Assembly (NCBI GenBank): GCA_026415355.1
Contig: JAOAHF010000007.1
Coordinates: 1-64,000, forward strand
Direction: 5' to 3'
DNA: 64,000 nucleotides
DNA from: Brevinematales bacterium
GTDB lineage: Bacteria > Spirochaetota > Brevinematia > DTOW01
The notes under the pieces were generated by a model, which saw nothing but the letters and a program-made list of their open reading frames with translations, searched no databases and was not told the DNA's origin. Of this stretch, positions 56,457 to 64,000 are shown one piece after another. The translations under genes and the position numbers were made by a program. Positions within the stretch are counted from its first letter, which is position 1, and the number at the start of each line of letters is the position of its first letter.

Positions 56457-56726
56457 ATGAACAAAAAAGAACTTATAAGAAACATTTCGAATTCTACTAA
56501 GTTGAGCCAAAAAACAGTATCTCAAGTTATTGATGCTTTTCTCAACGAGCTTGAAAAAGTTGTCAAATCGAAAAGTTCTCTTTCGTTAGTAGGTTATTTC
56601 TCTTTGTATGTCAAGGAAAGGGCAGCTAGAACTGCTATAAATCCTAAGACAAAGCAGAAGATTAACATACCATCTAAAAAGTATCCTGTTTTAAAAGTTG
56701 GTAGCAAACTCAAGAAACTCTTGTAA
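56457..56726 (+). CDS. HU-family DNA-binding protein
   Basis: 89 residues from the ATG at 56457, right after AAAGGAGGG. Typical HU beginning (M-N-K-K-E-L-I-R-N-I-S-N) and the G-Y-F-S-L-Y-V turn. The DNA-binding arm reads R-A-A-R-T-A-I-N-P-K-T-K-Q-K-I-N-I-P, where most HU have G-R-N-P-x-T; the Gly-Arg is replaced by Ala-Ile. The tail is V-L-K-V-G-S-K-L-K-K. A nucleoid protein, likely highly expressed given its promoter. Confidence 0.93.
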   Translation: MNKKELIRNISNSTKLSQKTVSQVIDAFLNELEKVVKSKSSLSLVGYFSLYVKERAARTAINPKTKQKINIPSKKYPVLKVGSKLKKLL

Positions 56727-56740
56727 AATAGTGGATTAAG

Positions 56741-56766
56741 AAAGGAAGAGCCAGAGCTCTTCCTTT
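56741..56766. terminator. Terminator between HU and glgP
   Basis: Perfect 11-bp stem AAAGGAAGAGC (56741-56751) with GCTCTTCCTTT (56756-56766), loop CAGA. It lies between the convergent HU and glgP genes and may serve both. Confidence 0.75.
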
Positions 56767-56807
56767 AATTATACCTTATTTTTTGAGAAGAAACTTAGCT
56801 GTTGATA

Positions 56808-59333
56808 CTAAATCTTGATTTCTACTGGTTTTACTTTCCAGATTTGCTCGCAATATTCCTTTATAGTTCTATCGCTAGAAAACTTACCCATCCTTGCTGT
56901 ATTAAGTAATGCTTTTTTATTCCACTCGTATTTATTCTTGTAAAGTTGATCTATTTTTTCGTGTGTCTCTCTATAGCTTTCAAAGTCAGCTAGTAAGAAG
57001 TACTCATCTGGAGCACTACCACCTCTGCCAAACAATAGTGAATTATATATAGGTTCAAATATTCCTGGTTCTTTAGGAGAAAAGTAGCTTGTATTTATCA
57101 TATCTAGTATTCGCTTTATGTTAGGGTTAGAATTATATATTTCTATAGGATTGTATCTTCCGCTTGTTCTGAGTTCAGCAACTTCTTCTGCTTTGAGTCC
57201 AAAAATAAAAATATTCTCTTCGCCCACCTCTTCCATAATTTCGACATTTGCGCCATCGAGAGTCCCAATTGTTATAGCCCCATTTATTGCAAACTTCATA
57301 TTGCCAGTTCCTGATGCTTCTTTACCCGCTGTAGATATCTGTTCGCTGACGTTTGCCGCAGGTATTATCTTCTCAGCGAGTGAGACATTATAATTAGGTA
57401 TAAAAACCACTTTTATCTTGTCTCTTATGGATTTGTCTTTGTTTATAGTTTCAGAAATACTATTTATAAGCTTTATTATAAGTTTTGCCATGTAGTAACC
57501 AGGAGCTGCTTTTGCACCGAATATGAATGTTCTAGGGTAAACATCAAGGTTTGGGTTGTCTTTCAATGTATTATATAGATGTATAATATGCATAGCATTG
57601 AGTAATTGTCTTTTGTATTCGTGTAATCTCTTCACTTGTACATCAAACATGCTTAGAGGATCTATCTTTACTCCACATACATCCTTTACATACTTAGCAA
57701 GCTTTTCTTTGTTATCTTGCTTAACTTTGTAAAACTTGTCAAGGAAAGATTTATCGTTCGAATAATTTTCAAGTTTTCTCAGCTCATACAAATCTTTAGT
57801 CCATTTATCACCAATAGTCTCGGTAATTAGATTAGCAAGACCTGGGTTTGCTAGGAGTAACCATCTTCTTTGAGTAACACCATTTGTCTTGTTATTGAAC
57901 TTGGTTGGGAATATATCATAAAAATCTTTCATTACGGTACTTTTAAGTATGTTAGTATGTAATTCTGAAACACCGTTCACTGAATGAGATCCTATAACGC
58001 AAAGATTAGCCATTCTGATCATCTTAGAAGGACCTTCTTCAAATATTGAGACGTTTCTTATCTTGTTTATGTCATTGAACCTTATTGATACTTCATTCAA
58101 GAATCTTCTGTTTATTTCGTTTATTATTTGTAGATGTCTTGGGAAGAGTCTTTCAAATATACTAACTTCCCACTTCTCAAGAGCTTCAGGCATAACAGTA
58201 TGATTTGTATATCCAAAAGTTTTAACTGTTATATCCCAGGCTTTCTCCCAAGGGATTTCTTCAATATCAACTAGTATTCTCATAAGTTCGGGTATGGCCA
58301 TAGCGGGGTGTGTATCGTTTAACTGTATGGCAACTTTATCTGGGAAAATATTGAAGTTGTTGCCAAACTGTTTCTTAAATCTTCTTATTATATCTTGTAG
58401 TGATGCTGAAACAAAAAAATATTCTTGTTTAAGTCTTAGTTCTTTACCTTCGTATATATTATCGTTAGGATAAAGTACTTTTGAAATAACCTCAGAAAGA
58501 TTTTTATTTTCAACAGCTTTTATGTAGTCTCCATGATTGAATATTTGCAAATCAAACTCTTCTGAAGCTCTAGCAGACCAAAGTCTCAGTGTATTAACAG
58601 TATTAGTATCATATCCGACTATTGGAGTGTCGTAAGGTACTGCTAAAACATCTTTTGTATCAACCCAGTCAAACTTAAGCTCGCTACCTTTCATGTATGA
58701 GTTGACTCTTCCATAAAACTTAACTTTAACAGTATATTCGGGTCTTTCAATCTCCCATGGGTTCCCAAACTTTAACCACTCTTCAGGTTTCTCAACTTGA
58801 TATCCGTTTTGAAAAACCTGTTTGAATATACCAAATTCATACCTTATACCATATCCATAAGCAGGATACTCCAAGGTTGCTAGAGAATCAAGAAAACAAG
58901 CTGCTAGTCTTCCAAGTCCCCCATTACCTAATCCTGGGTCCTCTTCGAGTTCAGCTAACTTATCTAAATCTATACCTAGATTATCCATTGCTTTCCTAAC
59001 CTCTTTATCTATCCTTAGGTTTATCATGTTATTTACTAACATTCTACCTATCAAAAATTCCATGGAAAGGTAATAGACTCTCTTAACATTCTCCGATTCA
59101 TAATATGTCTGTTGTGTTCTATTCCATTTCTCAATTAACCTATCCCTCACTGCTAAAGATAAGCTGAAAAGTTTATCTAGCTCAGTAACAGAATACTCAT
59201 CCTTACCCATTGAATACTTCAGATGTTCTGCAAATGATCTCTTTATGGACTTATAGTCGTTTCCTTTAACCTCTTCTTTCAAAACCTTCCTTGTAATTGG
59301 ATCTTTAAGAAGTATAGTAGTAAAATCTGACAT
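56808..59333 (-). CDS. glgP: Glycogen/maltodextrin phosphorylase
   Basis: Releases glucose-1-phosphate from alpha-1,4-glucans using phosphate and PLP. 841 residues, the full GT35 length. N-terminal Y-Y-L-S-M-E-F-L-I-G-R, E-E-D-P-G-L-G-N-G-G-L-G-R-L-A-A, L-N-D-T-H-P, and the PLP lysine in E-A-S-G-T-G-N-M-K-F. The ribosome site GGAGGTAG precedes the ATG. It works with malQ to degrade glucans. Confidence 0.97.
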   Translation of the reverse strand: MSDFTTILLKDPITRKVLKEEVKGNDYKSIKRSFAEHLKYSMGKDEYSVTELDKLFSLSLAVRDRLIEKWNRTQQTYYESENVKRVYYLSMEFLIGRMLVNNMINLRIDKEVRKAMDNLGIDLDKLAELEEDPGLGNGGLGRLAACFLDSLATLEYPAYGYGIRYEFGIFKQVFQNGYQVEKPEEWLKFGNPWEIERPEYTVKVKFYGRVNSYMKGSELKFDWVDTKDVLAVPYDTPIVGYDTNTVNTLRLWSARASEEFDLQIFNHGDYIKAVENKNLSEVISKVLYPNDNIYEGKELRLKQEYFFVSASLQDIIRRFKKQFGNNFNIFPDKVAIQLNDTHPAMAIPELMRILVDIEEIPWEKAWDITVKTFGYTNHTVMPEALEKWEVSIFERLFPRHLQIINEINRRFLNEVSIRFNDINKIRNVSIFEEGPSKMIRMANLCVIGSHSVNGVSELHTNILKSTVMKDFYDIFPTKFNNKTNGVTQRRWLLLANPGLANLITETIGDKWTKDLYELRKLENYSNDKSFLDKFYKVKQDNKEKLAKYVKDVCGVKIDPLSMFDVQVKRLHEYKRQLLNAMHIIHLYNTLKDNPNLDVYPRTFIFGAKAAPGYYMAKLIIKLINSISETINKDKSIRDKIKVVFIPNYNVSLAEKIIPAANVSEQISTAGKEASGTGNMKFAINGAITIGTLDGANVEIMEEVGEENIFIFGLKAEEVAELRTSGRYNPIEIYNSNPNIKRILDMINTSYFSPKEPGIFEPIYNSLLFGRGGSAPDEYFLLADFESYRETHEKIDQLYKNKYEWNKKALLNTARMGKFSSDRTIKEYCEQIWKVKPVEIKI

Positions 59334-59707
59334 TTTCTACCTCCAAATGTTACTTGTGTATTTTAAAAAATAGACTCATTCAATCTCAAAAATATCAAAA
59401 GCCAAACTAATAAAGGCTTAAAATTAACAGATTATCAAATTATTATTGTAAATTCATTATCGGTTTTTAGTTTGGTGTTTTAAAAATGCTAGTCCAAAAC
59501 TATTTCATAGCATAGAATAGAGCAATTCTACTACTGTTTGGTTAAAAATCAACATGTCATCAGTATAAGATACCTAATTCAAACAAAAAAGAAAATATTA
59601 CAAGTTTTAGTATTCTTACATAAGTCTTCACTGAATTTTTATATATGGTGGTGGAATCAAATAGAATACTAAAAAACTTACTTTTGTGATCTTTCGGGGG
59701 TAAGTTA
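59334..59707. other. Divergent glgP-galU intergenic region
   Basis: 374 bp, AT-rich. On the minus side it holds a glgP promoter. On the plus side GGGGG sits just before galU. I see no RNA gene, conserved repeat or credible reading frame in the rest. Confidence 0.45.
59360..59389 (-). promoter_or_regulatory. Candidate glgP promoter
   Basis: On the minus strand TTGAGA (59384-59389), 18 bp spacer, TAAAAT (59360-59365), upstream of the glgP ribosome site. Confidence 0.5.
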
Positions 59708-60562
59708 ATGAAAGGAGTAATAATAGCAGCAGGATATGGTAGTAGATTCTTTCCTGTAACCAAAACCATACCAAAAGAAATGTTACCTTTATACAATATT
59801 CCTTCTATACAGTTTGCTATTGAAGAACTCACAAATTCTGGAATAAAGGATATAATAGTAGTAACCAGTAGAAGAAAGAAATCGCTTGATGATTATTTTG
59901 ATATAGAATTTGAGTTAGAAAACTTTTTTCGAGGTACTGACAATGAAAAACTACTAAGACCCCCTGATGCAAATATATGTTTTATTCGCCAAAAAAGAAT
60001 GATGGGAGTAGGTAATGCTATACTTGAGGCATCAAGTTTTATAGGAAATACTCCTTTTGTTTTACTGTATCCAGATGATATAGTGATATCCAAAGTACCT
60101 TTAACTAAAAGACTCGTAGAAACATACGAAAAAACTGGAAAAAATGTCCTATCACTTCTTGATAAATCAGGGGAGGATGTATCAAGGTTTGGAGTTGTGA
60201 AGATATCAAATAAAAAAAATGAAATTTTTGAAATTCAAAGTATTGTTGAAAAACCTTCAAAAGGTTCTGAACCATCAAGTTATATAACTATTGGTAGATA
60301 TCTCTTTACTGAAGAGTTTATAGATATCCTTAAGGATGAGTGGAGAAAGTTTAGTGGTAATGGGGAATTTTATCATATATCTTCAATTAACAAGTTATGT
60401 TCTCTTTGTAAGGTTGTAGGAATAGAGGTTTACAAAGAAGAATTTTTCGATACAGGGACTCCCCAAGAATACGCCAAATCATTTATAAGATACCTAACAG
60501 AATATTCCAATATAAAAGAAGAAATCATAAAATGGATTAGAAATCACATAGAGAGACTCTAA
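59708..60562 (+). CDS. galU: UTP-glucose-1-phosphate uridylyltransferase
   Basis: Makes UDP-glucose. 284 residues. Nucleotidyltransferase motif M-K-G-V-I-I-A-A-G-Y-G-S-R-F-F-P-V-T-K, K-E-M-L-P-L-Y-N-I-P, F-I-R-Q-K-R-M-M-G-V-G-N-A-I, D-D in L-L-Y-P-D-D, and V-E-K-P. GalU-type E-F-F-D-T-G-T-P-Q-E-Y lies near the C-terminus. A GGGGG ribosome site precedes the ATG. It is divergent from glgP. Confidence 0.93.
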   Translation: MKGVIIAAGYGSRFFPVTKTIPKEMLPLYNIPSIQFAIEELTNSGIKDIIVVTSRRKKSLDDYFDIEFELENFFRGTDNEKLLRPPDANICFIRQKRMMGVGNAILEASSFIGNTPFVLLYPDDIVISKVPLTKRLVETYEKTGKNVLSLLDKSGEDVSRFGVVKISNKKNEIFEIQSIVEKPSKGSEPSSYITIGRYLFTEEFIDILKDEWRKFSGNGEFYHISSINKLCSLCKVVGIEVYKEEFFDTGTPQEYAKSFIRYLTEYSNIKEEIIKWIRNHIERL

Positions 60563-60575
60563 ACAGAGTCTCTCT
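60550..60575 (+). terminator. galU terminator
   Basis: An 11-bp perfect stem (60550-60560 with 60565-60575) with an AAAC loop overlaps the galU stop codon and is followed by a short T run. Confidence 0.7.
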
Positions 60576-60585
60576 TTAAACCAAA

Positions 60586-60780
60586 TCAAGGATTTTTAGA
60601 CTTATCTGTCTCATTCAACTCACTACCAGTGATTTTAGTGAAGATTATAGAAGCGAGTTGAGATGCAACATAATCAATGTAAGATGGATCTCTTATTTTA
60701 CTTCTCAGCTCTTTGATTTCCTCCTCCGTGAGCCTAGAACGGAGTCTATTTTTAGACTGCCTCACTCTTACCTTGGACAT
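60586..60780 (-). CDS. Small basic protein under likely CsrA control
   Basis: 64 residues, charged and helical: M-S-K-V-R-V-R-Q-S-K-N-R-L-R-S-R-L-T-E-E-E-I then a less charged second half with no membrane segment. No family is recognised. It has a canonical ribosome site (AAGGAGG) 7 nt before the ATG. Its start codon lies in a hairpin that fits the CsrA recognition consensus, and a second such hairpin lies 35 nt upstream. It is the last gene after mazG and yraN, 51 nt behind yraN. Confidence 0.7.
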   Translation of the reverse strand: MSKVRVRQSKNRLRSRLTEEEIKELRSKIRDPSYIDYVASQLASIIFTKITGSELNETDKSKNP

Positions 60781-60824
60781 CCTTGTCCCTCCTTAAATAC
60801 ATATTTCAGGAACATCCTTGTTCC
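60775..60824 (-). promoter_or_regulatory. Tandem CsrA-type binding hairpins
   Basis: On the minus strand, GGAACAAGGATGTTCC (60809-60824) and GGACAAGGATGTCC (60775-60788) each contain ACAAGGATGT. This is a perfect match to the SELEX CsrA core ACARGGAUGU, with AAGGAT as a hexaloop on a 5-bp or 4-bp stem. The downstream site encloses the ATG (60778-60780) of the 64-residue gene. CsrA binding there would block translation initiation. csrA itself is not in the window. Confidence 0.75.
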
Positions 60825-60831
60825 CTTATGT

Positions 60832-61389
60832 TTATATTAGATAGTCTTTACAGTAGGTAAACACCTTACCATCAAAAAGTAAGGCGTCATACCCTACACC
60901 TACATTATTACAATATACCTCGTTAGTAAAATCTTCGGATACCAAAAGGATTTTATTAGTTTTTGTTCTATCTAACTTCTCTTGTGGTAGAAAGGAAGAA
61001 AAGGAACTTCTAACTTCTACAAATCTGAAACTTTCTCCATCATGTGCTATAATATCTATTTCTCCCCTCTTGCTTCTGTAATTCATGATTAATATACTCA
61101 TACCCATTTGGGAAAGATTTTTGGCTCCTTTAATCTCAACTTCTCTACCTATGTTAAATTTTCCGTAAAACTTTTTGTCTAAAATATATTTCATAAGAGT
61201 TTGTGAAAATAAAAACCAATTTTCTACGAATCTATCAAGTCCATAATTATCGGATATAAACCAGTTTATAGTTATATTGTTAGCAAAGCTTCCTAGTAGC
61301 AATCTCAAATCTTCTAAGCTTATTCCATAGTAATTTAGGTGCTTTAATATTATCCTATCTCTGTTACTAGCAATACTCCTTAAATCCAT
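60832..61389 (-). CDS. UPF0102/YraN-family protein with N-terminal extension
   Basis: 185 residues. The C-terminal part (about 80-150) has the nuclease-like UPF0102 core: S-I-L-I-M-N-Y-R-S-K-R-G-E-I-D-I-I-A-H-D-G and F-R-F-V-E-V-R-S. The usual family length is about 120 residues, so some 65-70 extra N-terminal residues with no recognised domain are present. It overlaps mazG by 10 bp. A DNA-processing role is suspected for the family but not shown. Confidence 0.82.
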   Translation of the reverse strand: MDLRSIASNRDRIILKHLNYYGISLEDLRLLLGSFANNITINWFISDNYGLDRFVENWFLFSQTLMKYILDKKFYGKFNIGREVEIKGAKNLSQMGMSILIMNYRSKRGEIDIIAHDGESFRFVEVRSSFSSFLPQEKLDRTKTNKILLVSEDFTNEVYCNNVGVGYDALLFDGKVFTYCKDYLI

Positions 61390-62018
61390 TTGCGTACTCT
61401 TTTTAAGAATTTCTCTCTCATACTGATTTCCATTCTGATATTACGAAATGATAGTAACACAAGTATCAATAAAACTAAATCTTCAAGCATTTGGTTGTCT
61501 TCAAGATTAATATGCATAAGTAATTTCATAATATCTCGTTTTATCTGCTCTTCTTCTAGTTGGAGTTTGTTTTTTCTTTTTGCTTTTTGAATGACTTTAT
61601 ATACGTACATAAGAGTAGGTAAATTTTGAGGGACTTGATTTAGGATATCTCCATCTTCATTTTTCTTTGACTCCCAAACTTTTAGAGCATCATCATTATC
61701 ATCTGGTAATTTATCATCAGAAAAGACGTGAGGATGTCTGTTTATAAGCTTATTATTTAAGTTTTCTAAAACCTCAACTATACTAAATTTCCCAAGTTCT
61801 TTTGATATTTGAGAAATGAAAACTGTCTGTAATAATAAATCTCCAGTTTCATCTTTTATCTTGTCAAAATCTCTTTGCTGTATAGAATTAATGACCTCGT
61901 ATGCTTCCTCTATTATATTCTCGACAATACTTTCAAGTGTCTGCGATCTGTCCCAAGGACAGCCATTAGGGGATCTTAAAATATCAACTATTTCAACGAG
62001 TCTATCAAATTCTTTCAT
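61380..62018 (-). CDS. mazG: MazG-type nucleoside triphosphate pyrophosphohydrolase
   Basis: 212 residues. Hydrolyses (d)NTPs to NMP and pyrophosphate. N-terminal L-R-S-P-N-G-C-P-W-D-R-S-Q-T-L-E-S-I, metal-binding E-E-A-Y-E and D-E-T-G-D-L-L-L-Q, and R-H-P-H-V-F. The second half is shortened and diverged compared with the tandem-domain E. coli protein (about 260 residues). First gene of a mazG-yraN-64-residue-protein unit. Confidence 0.9.
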   Translation of the reverse strand: MKEFDRLVEIVDILRSPNGCPWDRSQTLESIVENIIEEAYEVINSIQQRDFDKIKDETGDLLLQTVFISQISKELGKFSIVEVLENLNNKLINRHPHVFSDDKLPDDNDDALKVWESKKNEDGDILNQVPQNLPTLMYVYKVIQKAKRKNKLQLEEEQIKRDIMKLLMHINLEDNQMLEDLVLLILVLLSFRNIRMEISMREKFLKRVRKWI

Positions 62019-62024
62019 ATGTAG

Positions 62025-62055
62025 ATTATATTATTGCTATCTTTGGCTTTTTCAA
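62025..62055 (-). promoter_or_regulatory. Candidate mazG promoter (leaderless)
   Basis: On the minus strand, TTGAAA (62050-62055), 19 bp spacer, consensus TATAAT (62025-62030). The ATG is only 6 nt downstream and has no ribosome site. Confidence 0.5.
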
Positions 62056-62157
62056 CATTCTTTACCGATGAATAACTACTTTATACGAATTACGTTAATA
62101 TGCTAGGTGAAATATTGAATTACTAGAGTCAACAAAAACGAAACAGTGTATTGAGAA

Positions 62158-63102
62158 TTAATTCAGATCTATTTCAAGTAACTCAGGAGATTTTGTCTTT
62201 ATTATTTCTTTCATCCTCTCTAAAGCACGATTTTCTATCTGTCTAACTCTCTCTTTTGTGAATCCCATTATTTCTCCTATTTCTTTCAAAGAGTATTGCT
62301 TTCCGTAGAAACCGAATCTATACTTTATTATTTCCCTTTCCTTCTCAGGAAGAGAATCAACTATTTTTCTTATCTCCTCAGTTAGGGCATTTCTCATTAT
62401 AGTTTTTTCAGGATGTTCAACTGTTTGAGATTCTACATTCAAAAACTCATCATAAGTTGAGTCATTATCTTCAAAAGCATTGCTATCAAAAGATATGTAA
62501 TTTTTACTCTTTCTGTTGAGGAGGATTTGAACATCTTTTTCTTTTATATTAAGTTCCTTAGATATAGTCTCAACTGATGGTGTTTTACCGTTTTCTGCTT
62601 CATATTCTCTGATAAACTTCTCAATTTTGAGAAGCTCATTAGTTCTGTTCATAGGAAATCTTACGAGTCTTGATCTCTCAGAGATGTACTTTAGAATGGA
62701 TTGTTTTATCCACCAAACAGCATAAGATATGAAATGTAAACCTCTTCTATAGTCAAATTTATCAACAGCAATCATTAATCCAACATTTCCCTCACTTATA
62801 AGATCTGCAATTGGAATACCAGTGTTTATGTAGTTTTTAGCAACACTAACAACAAACCTCAAATTAGAAAGAATAAGCCTAGATCTTGCTTCTTTATCTC
62901 CATTTGAAGCTCTCTTTGCTAATTCAACCTCTTCTTCTCTGGTAAGAAGTGGAAATTTTTCTACAGCTTTAAAGTATTTCAATACAATGTTTTCAGCATT
63001 TGTTGCATTGCATCTAGCATTGTCTAACATTTTACTCAGCTCTTCTTGAATCTTAATGGGATCTTCAGAACTGATATTCTTCCTAATGTTCCTAGTTTTC
63101 AT
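62158..63102 (-). CDS. Group 2 sigma-70 factor (RpoS/RpoD-like)
   Basis: 314 residues. Region 1.2 is shortened (Y-F-K-A-V-E-K-F-P-L-L-T-R-E-E-E). Region 2 has L-I-S-E-G-N-V-G-L-M and Y-A-V-W-W-I-K-Q-S-I. Region 3 has T-P-S-V-E-T-I-S-K-E-L-N-I, and region 4 ends T-K-E-R-V-R-Q-I-E-N-R-A-L. It lacks the acidic N-terminus and region 1.1 of the rpoD product at 25-27 kb, so it is an alternative sigma factor with similar promoter preference. Which regulon it serves cannot be told here. Ribosome site AGAGGTG. Confidence 0.92.
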   Translation of the reverse strand: MKTRNIRKNISSEDPIKIQEELSKMLDNARCNATNAENIVLKYFKAVEKFPLLTREEEVELAKRASNGDKEARSRLILSNLRFVVSVAKNYINTGIPIADLISEGNVGLMIAVDKFDYRRGLHFISYAVWWIKQSILKYISERSRLVRFPMNRTNELLKIEKFIREYEAENGKTPSVETISKELNIKEKDVQILLNRKSKNYISFDSNAFEDNDSTYDEFLNVESQTVEHPEKTIMRNALTEEIRKIVDSLPEKEREIIKYRFGFYGKQYSLKEIGEIMGFTKERVRQIENRALERMKEIIKTKSPELLEIDLN

Positions 63103-63294
63103 ACTAACACCTCTTTATATTTTTATATACAAATTGTATGCCATGATTAGAACTTGCAAGTTCTTCCTCTTTCCAAATACCGATTTGGCGACTGAATCTA
63201 ATGGAAGTATTACAATTTAATACTTGTTTAAGTTTGTGTAAAAAATATACACTTTGGCTATAAAAAAATTACTTGTATAAAAAGTATACAAATT

Positions 63295-64000
63295 TTATAG
63301 GTATTTAAAGTGATTGGTTATGGGGTATCTTCTATCTTTACCGAAAGATCTAAATGTTATTTTGGTACCGATTGGTGCTTGTCTCCTCTTATACTCGTTT
63401 TTGTTTACGGTTTGTATCACATTCTTAACCAAATTTATATCAATTCCTGTTTCTATTGATATCTCTTCAGGTGATTTTTCTTCCTCTATGTATCTTTTGA
63501 GTATTTTATCAAGTATATCATATGGTGGTAAGGTATCTTCATCTTTTTGGTTTTCTCTTAATTCTGCAGTAGGGGGTCTTTCAATTATGCTTCTAGGTAT
63601 TATATCAAAACCTTCTTTCTTATTTATATACTCTGCTAATTTGTATATAGTAGTTTTGTAAAGGTCTTTTATCAGAGCAAAACCACCTACCATGTCACCA
63701 TATATAGTTGAGTATCCCATACTCAATTCACTTTTGTTACCTGTTGAAACAACCATACAACCGAATTTATTTGAAAGAGCCATTAATAGATTTCCTCTTA
63801 TCCTAGACTGAAGGTTTTCCTCGGTTATATCCCATTCTTTACCTTCAAACAAAGGCTTCAATTCTGAAAGATATGTTTTGAATATGTTTTCAATAGGTAT
63901 TTCAATGTACTTAATTCCAAGGTTTTCGCATACTTTCTTTGCATCATTCTTTGTTGCTTCGGACGAGAATCTCGATGGCATACTAACTCCTATTACATTA
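63295..64000 (-). CDS. nadE: NAD(+) synthetase, C-terminal part (5' end outside window)
   Basis: The frame stays open through 64000, encoding N-V-I-G-V-S-M-P-S-R-F-S-S, the family's sequence before this point, so the gene continues beyond the window. It shows S-T-G-N-K-S-E-L-S-M-G-Y-S-T-I-Y-G-D, V-G-G-F-A-L-I-K-D-L-Y-K-T, and R-P-P-T-A-E-L-R-E-N-Q-K-D-E-D-T-L-P-P-Y. This matches the synthetase domain of the glutamine-dependent (two-domain) NadE. The glutaminase part is not visible. Confidence 0.93.
   Translation of the reverse strand, partial: NVIGVSMPSRFSSEATKNDAKKVCENLGIKYIEIPIENIFKTYLSELKPLFEGKEWDITEENLQSRIRGNLLMALSNKFGCMVVSTGNKSELSMGYSTIYGDMVGGFALIKDLYKTTIYKLAEYINKKEGFDIIPRSIIERPPTAELRENQKDEDTLPPYDILDKILKRYIEEEKSPEEISIETGIDINLVKNVIQTVNKNEYKRRQAPIGTKITFRSFGKDRRYPITNHFKYL

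Overview
This is a gene-dense, AT-rich bacterial chromosome segment holding about 64 protein genes, with no tRNA, rRNA, CRISPR array, insertion sequence or prophage that I can see. The organism looks like a flagellated, double-membraned bacterium of the spirochaete type. Reasons: an flbD-motA-motB cluster, outer-membrane barrel-like proteins with a signal peptide and a C-terminal Phe, MlaE, two TonB-type proteins, lipoproteins, a cNMP-binding/TPR protein, GerMN and LytR_C proteins, and low-GC codon use. A deep spirochaete lineage (Brevinematales-like) is my best guess; this is inference, not proof.

Layout. 0-2 kb: flagellar stator genes flbD-motA-motB on the minus strand. 2-7 kb: purA, a DUF192 protein, an accC / small membrane protein / tsaB operon and a barrel-like protein. 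7-13.2 kb: recO, gyrA with a lone OppF-type ATPase, a LytM peptidase and a LytR_C protein. 13.3-21 kb: ilvD, a lone NuoE-type subunit, an OB-fold-like small protein, guaB, thiS-thiG and gatB. 21-25 kb: a lipoprotein, rlmH, a LexA-like protein without its protease residues, groEL and a secreted repeat protein. 25-33 kb: a CsoR-like repressor, rpoD, a GerMN protein, a STAS protein with a SurA-N-like protein, gatC-plsY-panC and a barrel-like protein. 33-40 kb: thrC, a TonB-like protein, carB, tpiA and the cNMP/TPR protein. 40-49.6 kb: a BCCP-like protein lacking the biotinyl lysine, coupled to an orphan histidine kinase and a TerC protein; mlaE, tldE/pmbA, a membrane coiled-coil protein, a lipoprotein, malQ and a second TonB-like protein. 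49.6-56.3 kb: a degenerate chemoreceptor-like membrane protein, gmk, yicC, then two paralogous barrel proteins, the second fused to a FecR domain. 56.4-64 kb: an HU protein, glgP, galU, a 64-residue protein behind two perfect CsrA-type sites, yraN, mazG, a second sigma-70 factor and the 3' part of nadE.

How it fits together. Most genes are scattered housekeeping functions: nucleotide, branched-chain amino acid, pantothenate, thiamine and NAD synthesis, and glutamyl-tRNA amidation. malQ, glgP and galU point to a glycogen/maltodextrin economy. Complexes are often split: gatB and gatC lie 9 kb apart with no gatA, accC is far from the BCCP-like gene, groEL has no groES, and thiSG has no other thi genes nearby.

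The most unusual features are: (i) two perfect CsrA recognition hairpins, one enclosing a start codon; (ii) a BCCP-like protein with Gly in place of the biotin-accepting Lys, translationally coupled to a histidine kinase; (iii) a FecR domain fused to an outer-membrane barrel next to its stand-alone barrel paralogue; (iv) a LexA-fold protein with no cleavage site or Ser-Lys dyad; and (v) several genes whose -10 box lies only 6-9 nt before the ATG, suggesting leaderless mRNAs. All readings are by eye; no database search was possible.
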